From: Thermoplasmata archaeon
Lineage (GTDB): Archaea; Thermoplasmatota; Thermoplasmata; Methanomassiliicoccales; Methanomethylophilaceae
Length of the DNA: 64,000 nt
Reading direction: 5' to 3'
NCBI GenBank assembly: GCA_015063225.1
Contig: SUSU01000001.1
Span: forward strand, 90,446-154,445
Of this stretch, positions 17,249 to 27,543 are shown piece by piece. Within the stretch, counting starts at the first letter, position 1; each line of letters begins with the position of its first letter. The notes under the pieces were generated by a model, which was not told where the DNA came from, made no database searches, and was given only the letters and a program-made list of their open reading frames with translations. A program made the translations under genes and the position numbers.

Positions 17249-17818
17249 ATGTCTTTCCTTGATAACCCTAGAAATGCTGGAACCGTCCTCTGGATTATCG
17301 GTATCCTCAACATCATCCTTGGGCTCGTGTCTATTATCATGGGCGTCATCGATGACGATACCGACCTGGTGTACGGTGTGATTAACGGTATCGGCGGAAT
17401 CATCGTCGGTATCATCTACTTCGGATTTGGAAAATCGATTCGCGCTGGAGAGATCTCCGAGAAGTGGGACATCCTTACCCGCTTCGTCCTCGTTTCTGCT
17501 ATGGCTGTTGCTATCGGCGGTATCTTCGGATACGATGAGGACCTCGGACAGTACGCCGTCAACATCGTCGTCTCCCTGATTATCGCCCTCATCATCTTCT
17601 GGATTTACAAGAAGATGACCGACGGAAAGGCCGACACCGTTGACAAGATCCTCTGGGTTCTCCTCGTTCTGTTCTTCATCATCTCCGCCATCTTCGACAT
17701 CATTTCCCTGATCGCCTTCCCCATCGGAACCATCATGGGTATTGCCGGACTCATCGTTGACCTGTTCATGCTCCTTGCCCTCCTGGACAACGACGTGAAG
17801 GCCAAGATGGGAATGTGA
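17249..17818 (+). CDS. Polytopic membrane protein of unknown function
   Basis: 189 residues from ATG 17249. The track's longer ORF starts inside the upstream small gene. About six hydrophobic helices in three pairs (for example LWIIGILNIILGLVSIIMGVI), with a short acidic loop DDDTD after the first pair. It has the same Ile/Gly-rich style as the DUF308-like gene at 11669 but is not an obvious copy. Promoter TATA-like CTTTATATTT at 17202-17211 and GCGAGGG before the start; a UUCG-capped terminator follows, so it is monocistronic. No recognised family. Confidence 0.75.
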   Translation: MSFLDNPRNAGTVLWIIGILNIILGLVSIIMGVIDDDTDLVYGVINGIGGIIVGIIYFGFGKSIRAGEISEKWDILTRFVLVSAMAVAIGGIFGYDEDLGQYAVNIVVSLIIALIIFWIYKKMTDGKADTVDKILWVLLVLFFIISAIFDIISLIAFPIGTIMGIAGLIVDLFMLLALLDNDVKAKMGM

Positions 17819-17839
17819 ACCTAATCGAATAAACCATTC

Positions 17840-17867
17840 AAGGGGCTTCGGCCCCTTCCCTCTTTTT
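17840..17867 (+). terminator. UUCG-tetraloop hairpin and T-run
   Basis: AAGGGGC-TTCG-GCCCCTT, a perfect 7-bp stem with a stable tetraloop, followed by TCCCTCTTTTT. Confidence 0.75.
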
Positions 17868-17896
17868 ATCACAACCGATTTACGCACGGCCGTTCA

Positions 17897-18292
17897 TTGC
17901 CGTTCGTGTACGCCCTCCTGATGATGAAGTACTACCTCGACGAGATCGTCCGCGGTGACAAGACCACGGATGCGAGGCTGTATCCAACCGACATCCGCGG
18001 CACAATCGCCCTGGGAGATTCATCGACCGACAAGGTCTATGCCACAGCGGAACTGACGGCATGCGAGGAGATTTCCTACGACGAGTTCGTCAGATGGCAC
18101 CGCACGGGGCCGTTCGCGGATGTGGAGTTCGCACCTTACCACGAGGGGAAGACCTGCTATAGTTACGTTTTCGGGAACATCCGCACCCTCCCCGTTCCCG
18201 TGAGGATCGACAATCCCTCGGGCAACCGCATGTGGGTTCGGGTTCCGGAGAAGGTCTCCAAGAACTTCTTCTCGCAGAAGACACTGTTTTGA
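17897..18292 (+). CDS. ASCH/PUA-like domain protein
   Basis: 131 residues with the layout of ASCH domains: an N-terminal strand and helix MKYYLDEIVRGDKTTDARLYP (the GxKTxExR-like motif), then strand-rich DIRGTIALGD and YATAELTACEEIS. ASCH/PUA-like domains bind modified or structured RNA and nucleobases. Start TTG 17897 keeps the first strand, and a TATA-like TTTTTATCA at 17863-17871 predicts a leaderless message starting there; ATG 17921 would cut the fold. No operon partner. Exact ligand unknown. Confidence 0.65.
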   Translation: MPFVYALLMMKYYLDEIVRGDKTTDARLYPTDIRGTIALGDSSTDKVYATAELTACEEISYDEFVRWHRTGPFADVEFAPYHEGKTCYSYVFGNIRTLPVPVRIDNPSGNRMWVRVPEKVSKNFFSQKTLF

Positions 18293-18328
18293 GTTGTCTG
18301 TTTATATGCGTTCGTATATGAATCCCCC

Positions 18329-19699
18329 ATGAGCGGTTTCGCCGACGCGGTAGACCATTATTTTCGCATAACGGAAAGGGGGTCGTCCATCGGGACCGAG
18401 CTCAGGGGAGGAGTGATCACATTCCTCTCGATGAGCTACATCCTCGTCGTGAATCCGCTGATTCTCTACTCGGACACCGGCGATATCACCATGGCGCAGC
18501 TGTTCACCGCCACGGCGGTCGCTAGTGCCATATCATGTCTTCTGATGGGTCTCTATGCCCGTCTCCCCGTCGCATTGGCTCCCGGGATGGGTCTGAATAT
18601 CTTCCTTTCAACGACCATCTGCTACACCATGGGATTCACGTTCGAGCAGGGCCTCATGGTGGTCCTGATATCGGGTTTAGCGTTCTTCATCATCTCGGTA
18701 ACCGGCCTTAGGGCCGCCCTTCTGAACTCCATCCCGAAATCCGTTAAGGTATCCATAGCCGCAGGCATAGGTTTCTTCATAGCCTTCTTGGGGCTGTACA
18801 ATTCGGGGATCATCGTTCAGAATTCCGGTTCCGCACTCGTCCTCGGCGACCTTACCGATCCTGGTGTCCTGCTCGCCCTGATGTGCATCTTCATCACGTT
18901 CATCCTTTGGCAGAGGGACAAGTGGTATGCCGTTTCCTTCGGTATTGCCTTCACATGGGTGGCGGGCATTCTGTTGAGCCAGCTGGGGGTCAGCTCGTAC
19001 ATATCCCCCATCCCGTCCCTGGATGATGCGGAAATCGTATCCTCTCCGGATTTCGCACTCTTCGGAGTGGCGTTAACCGGATTAGACGGGATTGCCAACA
19101 CGATGTGGGTATCGTTCTTGAGCGCCATACTGTCGCTGTGCATCGTTAATCTGTTCGATACCACCGGTACGCTGATCGGCGTGGGCACCGCTGCCGACAT
19201 GATAGACGAGGAGGGAAACGTCCAGGATTTCGACAAGGCCCTCGCCGTAGACTCCATCGCCTCCGTCGCCGGGGCCGTCTGCGGAACGTCCTCCACAACA
19301 TCCTACATCGAATCCCTGACCGGAATTCAGGCGGGTGCCAGGACCGGCTTGATGGCAGTCGTTGTGGGTATTCTGTTCGTTATATCCCTGGCGTTCCTCG
19401 GAGTCATCACATCGGTCACCAGCTGCTGTACCGCGGGTGCGCTCGTGCTGGTCGGTACCATAATGCTCATGAATCTCGGCAAGGTGGAGTGGAAGGACGG
19501 CATCAGCAGCTTCACCACCATCGTCACCGTGTTCATGATGGGACTCACGGGCTCCATAACGGACGGTATCGCATTCGGTATCATCGCCTATGTGTCCAGT
19601 TCCGTGGCGTCCGGGAAGGCGCGCGACGTATCGGTCACGATGTGGGTTCTGGTGGCGGTCTTCATCCTGTATTTCTTCACGGTCAACGTCATCCACTGA
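18329..19699 (+). CDS. NCS2-family purine permease (AzgA-like)
   Basis: 456 residues and about 13-14 membrane helices. The family signatures are LSMSYILVVNPLIL near the N-terminus, LAPGMGLN, the half-helix NLFDTTGTLIGV and GTSSTTSYIES. AzgA-type NCS2 carriers import adenine, guanine or hypoxanthine with protons. The usual AzgA length is 430-460. A TATA box GTTTATATG at 18299-18307, about 26 nt before ATG, predicts a leaderless mRNA. It stands alone, so the purine specificity comes only from subfamily resemblance. Confidence 0.88.
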   Translation: MSGFADAVDHYFRITERGSSIGTELRGGVITFLSMSYILVVNPLILYSDTGDITMAQLFTATAVASAISCLLMGLYARLPVALAPGMGLNIFLSTTICYTMGFTFEQGLMVVLISGLAFFIISVTGLRAALLNSIPKSVKVSIAAGIGFFIAFLGLYNSGIIVQNSGSALVLGDLTDPGVLLALMCIFITFILWQRDKWYAVSFGIAFTWVAGILLSQLGVSSYISPIPSLDDAEIVSSPDFALFGVALTGLDGIANTMWVSFLSAILSLCIVNLFDTTGTLIGVGTAADMIDEEGNVQDFDKALAVDSIASVAGAVCGTSSTTSYIESLTGIQAGARTGLMAVVVGILFVISLAFLGVITSVTSCCTAGALVLVGTIMLMNLGKVEWKDGISSFTTIVTVFMMGLTGSITDGIAFGIIAYVSSSVASGKARDVSVTMWVLVAVFILYFFTVNVIH

Positions 19700-19825
19700 C
19701 CGTACTCCCGTGCATTAGCCACACCTCCGGAATCCGTACTCCTACAAAACGGGCTTTTTGTCGAGCCAGATGTTTGAAAAGAGGTCTTGTCGATAGTATT
19801 TTAGTTTGGAAACAGCTTGCGCCCG

Positions 19826-22800
19826 ATGGGATACGGCATTTCGCCGTGGGATAGGATGGGATACATGACGAAGTTAGAATTGGATTTCGTGGAGAAGGTA
19901 AGCGTCATCGCTTGCGGCTCGAACAACAGCCTGGTGGTGTCCGCTTCCGTCGAATGCGGGTCCGAGGGATTGAGGGACATTTGCATCACCCTCACATCGG
20001 AACCGGCCTTCTTCTCTTGCCTGCCCGTGAGGTTCGAATCTTTCGAGGCGGGCACTGTCAATCAGATTACGGACAAGATAACCGTCCGTCCGGATCCGGA
20101 TTTCATCGCGTCTTTGGAGGAGAGCGTCCCTGCGACCGTCACGATGTCGCTCTAGGACCTCGAGGGGACCGTCATCGAACAGGTCTCCCGCGCCACCGAG
20201 ATCCTGCCGTTCAACTATTGGCCCGGGATGGACATGGTGGAGTCTGTGGCGGCGTTCGTCACCCCCAACGCGGACATCCTCGCGAGCGTCCGCACGGACG
20301 CCTCGGACGTCCTGTCGCGTCTCGGTCTCAGTCCCTCCCTCGGAGGGTATCAGGGGGATGTGAACAGCGTAACGGCCATCGGTGCTGCGGTGTTCACCGC
20401 CCTGCACCGCCGCAACATCACATACGTCAACCCTCCCGCAGGCTTCGAGGTCAGGGGACAGAGGGTCCGCCTCCCCGCCGAGGTTCTCGAGAAGTGCGAG
20501 GGAACATGCATAGACCTCGCGGTGCTCTACTGCGCCGTTCTCGAATCCATCGGCCTCAACACCGTCATATTCATCTCCAAGGGACATGCGTTCGCAGGCT
20601 TCTGGCTCATGGACGACCATGCCCCCGACATCGTCACTCCCGACCCGTCCAAGTTCTCCCGTTCCGTCCGCAACGGCGAGATGCGCGCCGTGGAATGCAC
20701 CCTCCTCACCAACGCCCACAGCGCTAATTTCGACGAGGCCTCCGATGCCGGTCTCGCCCATCTCGACGATCTCGATTCGTTCATCTGCGCCGTGGATATC
20801 GCGGCCGCCCGTTCGAGCATCCGCCCCATGCCCACCCGCACCCTCGTCGACGGGAGATGGGTGGTCGACAAGGAGCAGCTCGACGATGAGTCCATCCCCA
20901 AGTTCACCCCCGGGCAGATCTACGAGGACCCCGCCCTCCGCAACCTCACCAAGGTGGACCGCTGGAAGAGGGAACTCCTCGACATCGGGGTCAGGAACTC
21001 CCTCATCAACATGAAGGCCGGCACCAAGATCCTCCCCCTGATGATATCGGAAATCGCCGCCTTCGAGGACCTCTTCTCCACCGGGAAGGAGTTCTTCATA
21101 CATTCCAAGCCCCAGGACTGGACCGGTTCCCAGGCCTACGAGGCACGCCCCTTCGAATCAGAGTTCTACATCGCTAACTACGCGTCCGCCGCCCCCGCTG
21201 ACATCAAGCGCGGGTGGATCCGCACTCCGCTGACCGACGGTGAGACCGAGCAGTCCCTCCGTTCGATCTACCGCGGTGCGGTCAGGGAGCTGGAGGAATC
21301 GGGATGCAACTCGTCCTTCCTCGCGCTCGGCGTCCTCCGTTGGTACGAGGGGAAGGGCACCGTGCCCCACTTCGCCCCGCTCATCCTCCTGCCCGTGGAG
21401 GTGAAGAAGAGGAACACGGGATACAGCGTCCGCCCGCTCGACGAGGAGCCGGTGTTCAACGTCACTCTGACGGAGCATCTCCGCCAGAGTGACGTTGAAC
21501 ACCGGCTCCTCGTCACTCTGGCGGAGATGCTCCGTCAGGAGCACGAGATACAGATCCCCGGCACCGACCCCCTCCCCGCAGATGATAACGGCGTGAACGT
21601 GGACCAGATTCTGCAGACCGTCCGCCGTGCCGTCTCCGGGATGGAGGGATGGGAGGTGCTCAGCGGCGCCGCCCTCGGGATATTCACGTTCTCCCAATAC
21701 GCCATGTGGAAGGACCTCGACCGCAACATCGCCCGCCTCCGCGAGAGCGAGGTGGTCAGGTGCCTCGTCGACGGCACCGTCATGTCCGGCACTCAGGAGA
21801 TCGATGCATCCGCCGATCCCTACGGGTTATGTCTCACCGTGCCTGCGGACGGTTCGCAGATCAGGGCCGTCTCCGCCGCCAGGGACGGGCAGACCTTCGT
21901 CATGCACGGACCTCCGGGAACCGGTAAGAGCCAGACCATCACAAACATCATCACGGATTCGCTCTTCCGCGGGAAGACGGTGCTCTTCGTTGCGGAGAAG
22001 AGGGCTGCCCTCGAGGTCGTCCAGAAGAGGTTGGAGAAGGTGGGTGTCGGGAACCACTGCCTCGAACTCCACTCCAACAAGACCGAGAAGTCCAAGGTCG
22101 TCGAACAGCTGAAGGCCTCCCTCGAATCCTGCAAGGCCGTCGACTCCTCCAAGCTCGAGGAGCTCATGGCCGACATCGAGAAGGAGAAGGCGGTCCTCGA
22201 CTCCTATGTAGAGGAACTGCACGCCGTCCGTCCGTGGGGACTCAGCGCGTACGATGCGATTTCCCGCTACGAATCATATTCTTCAGAAGGGCTGCCCGAT
22301 GTGAGGATACCCGACAGGTACGTTTCGTCCCTCTCCCCCTCGTCCATCGGCGAGCTCGAGGATAGGACATCCCGTGCGGAACGCGTCTTCGCCTCGGTTT
22401 CGGATATCAGGTCTCCCGAGATGAATCATGTGAAGATGGATAACTCCGTCCTCGGCATCGATGACGACGTCCGTCTCGCCCTCGAGGAGACCCGCGCAGC
22501 CGCCGACAGGACCGAGAGGGCGATGGCGGTCATGAACTCCGTAGGACTCCCCGTGGACTTCACTGACCTCCACAAGGCCTGCGGTTTCGTCTCCAGCGTG
22601 CTGTCCGTTCCCCCGGATTCCGCCAACGACTGCAACATCAACGTCACGATCAGCCTCCTGGAATCTCTGCGCGCCCTGTCGGACAACGTCCGCTCCATGG
22701 CGTCCACTTTCCGCGAATCGGAGTTCGCCCTCCTGAGGGCCGACCTCTCCGACGTCGCCTCACGCGCCGAGACCCTCCTGAGGGACCTCTCCGCACACGG

Positions 22801-25747
22801 AGTGCGCATACCTGCCGCGGAATCCCTCGCCAGGGAGCTCCGCTCAGCCTCCAACGAGCAAGCCTCCGTCGCCGACGAGGCCATGAGGATCCTCGACAAG
22901 TGGAAGGGTTCCGTCTTCAGGGCGGATGCCTCCATAGGGATATCCAACATCTATTCCGACGCCGAGTCCGCCGGTTTCTTCTCCAAGAAGAAGGCCCGTT
23001 CGGCGTTCATGGATGCTGTGTCCGCGCACCTCCGCAACCCGAACGCACAGTTCGAGTCCCTTGCCGACACGGCGAAGCAGATGTCCCGCGTGGCGCCCGT
23101 CGTGGTCAACGCCTACGACTGTTTCTACCGTGCCGATGCCGCCGCCGCGGAACTCGAGACCGCAGGGCCCGAACTGGCGAAGATCCTCGCGGAGACCGCC
23201 AACAAGTTCGCCGAGTTCGGGGTGCCGGTTACCGACCTGCCCGCGGTCCGCGTCAAGATAGAGTCCTCGCGCGGACAGATCGAGGAGCTGCGCGGAGCGT
23301 CCGAATCATTCACCGAATCCCTCGGGAAGACGGTCTCCCTGCTCGCCTACGACGTGCCGGTCACGACGATAGCCGAGTTCCGCACCATGTATGACGGCCT
23401 CGTCCCCTACGAGGGACGCTTCTTCGACTGGGCCGGATGGAACGTCGTCCTCAGTTGGTTCGCCGCCCACGACCTCACCTCGGTCACCGACCTCATCGTC
23501 TCCGGTCCCCGTCCCGGCGTGGCGCCCGCGGCCGCCTCCAGGGGCATGTACCGCACGATGTTCAACCTCTGCCGCCAGCAGTCCGAGACCCTCAGGCTCT
23601 TCAGTTCCGACAGCTTCGAGAACAGCATCGCCCGCTTCCGCAAGCTCGATGAGAAGTACTCCGCATACAACCGCAACCTGCTGAAGTACAGATTGTACCA
23701 GAACACCCCGCGTGACCTCGATTCCTCGGTGAACGGTACGGAGGCGGCAATACTCTTCAAGGCGATCAACAGCTCCCGCATGCGCAAGTCCATCAGGCAG
23801 CTGCTGTCCGAGATACCGAACATCCTGCCTAGGGTGTGCCCCTGCCTCCTCATGTCCCCCCAGTCAGTGGCGCAGTACATCACCCACGACTTCCCCAAGT
23901 TCGACATCGTCATCTTCGACGAGTCCTCACAGATCGTCACCGCGAAGGCGGTCGGCGCTCTCGGGAGAGGGAAGTGCGCCGTCATCGCGGGCGACAACAA
24001 GCAGCTCCCGCCCACATCGTTCTTCCAGAAGAGGATAGAGGCGGACGAGGACGATTCCATCGACGTGGAATCCTTCCTGGATGACTGCCTGAGCATCAGG
24101 ATGCCGGAGACCTATCTCGAATGGCACTACCGCAGCCGCCACGAGTCCCTTATCGGGTTCTCTAACACCATGTTCTACGGGAGCCGCATGCTCACGTTCC
24201 CGTCCCCCAACGACAGCGCGACCCGGGTCTCCCTGGTCCGCGTGAAGGGTACGTACGAGAGGGGAAGGAGGACCAACCCCGTGGAGGCCCGTGCGGTAGC
24301 CGAGGATGTCCGCCGCCGCGTGCTCGATCCCGAACTGAGGAAGATGAGCATAGGCATCGTCGCGTTCTCGATCAGTCAGCAGAGCGCCATCGAGGACGAG
24401 CTCGACGAGATGGAGAAGAACGACAAGGAGTTCTCCGTCGCACTCGCGTCGATGCCCGAGCCCCTGTTCGTGAAGAACCTCGAGACCGTACAGGGGGATG
24501 AGAGGGATGTCATCCTCTTCTCCATCGGTTACGGCCCCGGCAAGGACGGCACCGTGTTCCAGAACTTCGGACCCGTCAACCGTGCGGGAGGAGGGAGGAG
24601 GCTGAACGTCGCCGTCTCCCGTTCGCGCATGGAGATGGTGGTGTTCTCCTCGATGACGCACAACGACGTCAAGGTGACCCCCGCATCCTCCTCGGGGGTG
24701 AGGGCGATGAAGGAGTTTCTCCGTTATGCCGCCAACGGCGGACGCTTCGGAGGCGAATCCGGGGACGACGAACCCCGTCCGGGCGAGACCGCCATCATGT
24801 CCGAACTGGCGGAGGCCCTCACCGGAAGAGGATACACCTGCCGCTTCGATGTGGGTACGTCCGAGTTCCGCGTGGACCTCGCGATAGCGGATCCCGACGA
24901 TCCCGACAGGTACATCCTCGGTATCCTCAGCGACGGCGAATCCTATAGAGCCAGCGTCAACACCCGCGACCGCGAGTACGCCCGTGCGGACGTGCTCAGG
25001 AACCTCGGATGGGCCATCATGCACGTGTGGTCCGTCGATTGGTACTTCAGGCGCGAGAGGGTCATCGACTCGGTCATCGCCGAGATAGAGCGTGCCCGTT
25101 CCGCCCGCGGCGTGCCCGAGGAGGAAGAGGAGGAACCGGAGATCGACGACGAGTCGTTCGGCACCTCGGACCTCCCTCCCGTGGAGAACCCCGAGTACAT
25201 GTCCTGCCGCGAGGACTACGTTCCCTGCAAGGACGCCGTCATCAACAACCTCACCGACCCCTACGGTCGCGCCGCGGTGAAGGCGGTCTGCGAGTTCATC
25301 ATCGCATCCGAATCCCCCATCGCGGAGGAGCACCTCGTCCGCACCTACTGCCGCCTCACGGGGATAAAGAGGCTGCTGGCGGACAAGCGCCGCCGCATCG
25401 TCGACCTCATGAGGATCGAGTTCGCCCCCAGGCTCCGCGGGAGCTTCGTCACCTATTGGTACGGGGGTATAGTCCCCGAGGGATTCCGCATGTACCGCGT
25501 CCCCGTGGTCCCCGAGGAATCGAGGGACATCGACTGCATCCCCATCGAGGAGATCCTGTCATGTATCGACGAGGCCGTGAAGAGGTACGGTTCCATAGAA
25601 CAGGATGCCGCACCGAAGGTCATCGCGGCGATGTTCGGGTTCTCTCGTACCGGCGACCGCATCCGCGAGATTGTCGGCGAGGCGTTCGAACAGGCGCTGA
25701 TGGACGGCATCGTGGTGCTCGAGAACGGAAGATACTCCGCACCCTGA
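19826..25747 (+). CDS. Giant DUF4011/SF1 helicase with Vsr-like nuclease domain and in-frame UAG
   Basis: The track splits it into 19817-20155 and 20228-25747. The frame is continuous apart from TAG at 20153-20155 (codon 110), giving about 1973 residues. Order: N-terminal beta-rich domain (1-130) containing the UAG; a transglutaminase-like/DUF4011 region with GTCIDLAVLYCAVLESIGL; Walker A HGPPGTGKSQ (about 693); a long helical insertion; motif II VIFDESSQ (about 1362) and GDNKQLPPTSF; VI LNVAVSRSRME (about 1593). Next comes a Vsr/MTES_1575-type nuclease (FRVDLAIADPDDP...ILGILSDGESY, about 1680-1760), then a DUF3320-like tail. Start ATG 19826 suits a TATA-like box 26 nt upstream. Related proteins often sit in phage-defence loci. 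If UAG terminates, only the N-terminal domain is lost. Confidence 0.85.
21440..21535. repeat. Overlapping perfect inverted repeats inside the giant helicase gene
   Basis: A 30-bp arm (21440-21469) is the exact reverse complement of 21485-21514, and a 24-bp arm (21470-21493) is the exact reverse complement of 21512-21535. Both are explained by a single 45-nt inverted copy (21470-21514) of flanking sequence plus a 6-nt direct repeat. Together they add exactly 17 in-frame codons (549-565) to the protein. Confidence 0.9.
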
Positions 25748-25748
25748 A

Positions 25749-27413
25749 TCAGGCCTTGGACTTGGCGACTTCCTTCACCGTCTTGCCGACGTTGTAGAAG
25801 TGGTCGGCGACCCTCTCGAGATCCGACGTAAGTGCGAGGAACTCCGCTCCTACGCTCACGGTGCAGGTCCCGTCGGAGAGCCTCCTGATGTGGGCCTCAG
25901 CCATCTCCTCGGTGAGGGCGTCGATGCTCTGCTCGATGTCGTGGGCCTGTTTCAGGAGCTCCCTGTCGTTGCTCTTGTAGGTCTCCATGACCTTGAGGTA
26001 GAGGCTCTCGATGGTCGCGCGGGCGTGCTCGATCTCCTGCTGCGCCGCCGGGGAGAAACCCTCACCGATGGCCTGCAGCTTCTCCGCGTAGCCCACGATG
26101 TTCTCCGCGTAATCCCCCACCCTCTCGATGTCCGTGATGGTGCGGAAGGCCGTGGAGATGTACGCGTTGTCTTTCGCCCCGAGCTCGGCGTTCGAGAGCT
26201 TCGTGAGGAAGCGGGTGAGCTGTTTGTTGGTGTAGTTGAGCTGCTTCTCGCACTTCTTGAACGCCTCGGCCTCGGAGAAGTCGAGGGTGGTGACGATGGA
26301 ACAGGCGCGGGTGACGTTGGACATCGCTATGTCCGCCATGTTGACGATCTCGTTCTTGACCTCCATGACCGCGATGGCGGGGGTCTTGAGCATGTGGTCG
26401 TCCACATAATAGAGACGGGGCGCGTCCGCTTCCTCCGGAGGCATCTCCCTGTCGGGAATGATGCGCATGACGAGCCTGATGAGGGCGGCCGTGAAGGGTA
26501 TCATGATGATGACGGTGATGATGTTGAACACCGTGTGGAACATGGCGAGGTCGATCTCGTCGCTGGCGAACAGCCTGCCGAAGATGTCTCCGAAGGAGGT
26601 GTCGAACAGCACGCCCATGGCGAATCCGGCGATCACGAAGATCACCACGCCTATCACGTTGAAGAGCAGGTGGATGAGGGCGGTCCTCTTGGCGTTGATC
26701 CCGGAGGTGAATCCGGCCATGATGGCGACGACGCACGAACCGATGTTGGAACCCAAGGTCATGTAGATTCCCTGGTCCAGGGTGATCATGCTCCCGGCCA
26801 GCATGACGATGATGACCGACGTCATGACCGAGGAACTCTGAACGATGGCGGTGAGTGCGGCTCCGAGGAGGACGAGGATGACTATGTTGTCGACGCTGGA
26901 GAGGAAGTCCATGACGGACTGTTCCTGAGCGAAATCCTCCATGGCGGTCTGCATCAGCTCGAGTCCGACGAAGAGCATGCCGAACGCGGCGACGACGATC
27001 CCGATGTTCCTGGTCTTCGCCTTCTTGGCGTAGGCGGCGACGAACGCACCTATGCCCGCGGCGGCGGCGAACCACATGGTGAGCGAGAGGCTCCCTCCCC
27101 ATGCGACAATCTGTGCGGTGATGGTGGTACCGATGTTTGCACCGTAGATGACCGCGGCGGCGAGGGTCAGGGACATGATCCCGGCGTTCACGAAACCTAT
27201 GACGAGGACGGTGGTAGCTCCGGAACTCTGGATGGCGGCGGTGGCGACGGTACCGATCCCCACTCCAACGAGCTTCTTGTCGGAGGCGCGGGCGAAGAGG
27301 TTCCTCAGCTTGTTGCTGCAGATCGCTTCTAGGTTGGAACTGAGCATGGAGCAGGCGATCAGGAATACGCCGATGCCGGCGAGAAGTGTGAGAATCGCTA
27401 CGGTTGCGTCCAT
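25749..27413 (-). CDS. Na+/phosphate cotransporter with C-terminal PhoU-like domain
   Basis: 554 residues. The N-terminal about 310 residues form the Na/Pi-cotransporter (NptA/SLC34-like) repeat pair with the two QSS motifs AIQSSGATT and AIVQSSSVMT. Residues about 345-550 are helical PhoU-like repeats with the ExxxD-type helices ITDIERVGDYAENI and LTSDLERVADHFYNVG. It imports phosphate with sodium, with the PhoU part probably regulating it. It is convergent with the giant helicase (stops one base apart) and divergent from the DtxR regulator. Confidence 0.92.
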   Translation of the reverse strand: MDATVAILTLLAGIGVFLIACSMLSSNLEAICSNKLRNLFARASDKKLVGVGIGTVATAAIQSSGATTVLVIGFVNAGIMSLTLAAAVIYGANIGTTITAQIVAWGGSLSLTMWFAAAAGIGAFVAAYAKKAKTRNIGIVVAAFGMLFVGLELMQTAMEDFAQEQSVMDFLSSVDNIVILVLLGAALTAIVQSSSVMTSVIIVMLAGSMITLDQGIYMTLGSNIGSCVVAIMAGFTSGINAKRTALIHLLFNVIGVVIFVIAGFAMGVLFDTSFGDIFGRLFASDEIDLAMFHTVFNIITVIIMIPFTAALIRLVMRIIPDREMPPEEADAPRLYYVDDHMLKTPAIAVMEVKNEIVNMADIAMSNVTRACSIVTTLDFSEAEAFKKCEKQLNYTNKQLTRFLTKLSNAELGAKDNAYISTAFRTITDIERVGDYAENIVGYAEKLQAIGEGFSPAAQQEIEHARATIESLYLKVMETYKSNDRELLKQAHDIEQSIDALTEEMAEAHIRRLSDGTCTVSVGAEFLALTSDLERVADHFYNVGKTVKEVAKSKA

Positions 27414-27495
27414 GCTCTCCGATTCCCGTATCTGCCTTTTACAATAAAAGTAACGGTGGCGTTATGGTGCCGACCGGACGGTGCTTTTCAGCATA

Positions 27496-27509
27496 TTAGG
27501 CAATCCTAA
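27496..27509. promoter_or_regulatory. DtxR/IdeR-type box overlapping the dtxR-like promoter
   Basis: TTAGG-CAAT-CCTAA, continuing as CCTAACCT, matches the DtxR/IdeR box (TTAGGTTAG-type palindrome) at about 13 of 19 positions. The TATA-like CTTTTTAATC follows at once (27511-27520) and the gene starts at 27544, so binding would block TBP/TFB. This suggests autoregulation by iron or manganese. Confidence 0.6.
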
Positions 27510-27543
27510 CCTTTTTAATCAGAGTATTGGATACCCCAATTAC

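Noticed and set aside
15903-20155. Both UAG-interrupted helicases as pseudogenes
   Set aside because: All other motifs are intact with no frameshift or other stop over 0.7 and 2 thousand codons, which is unlikely for decaying genes; kept as an alternative only.
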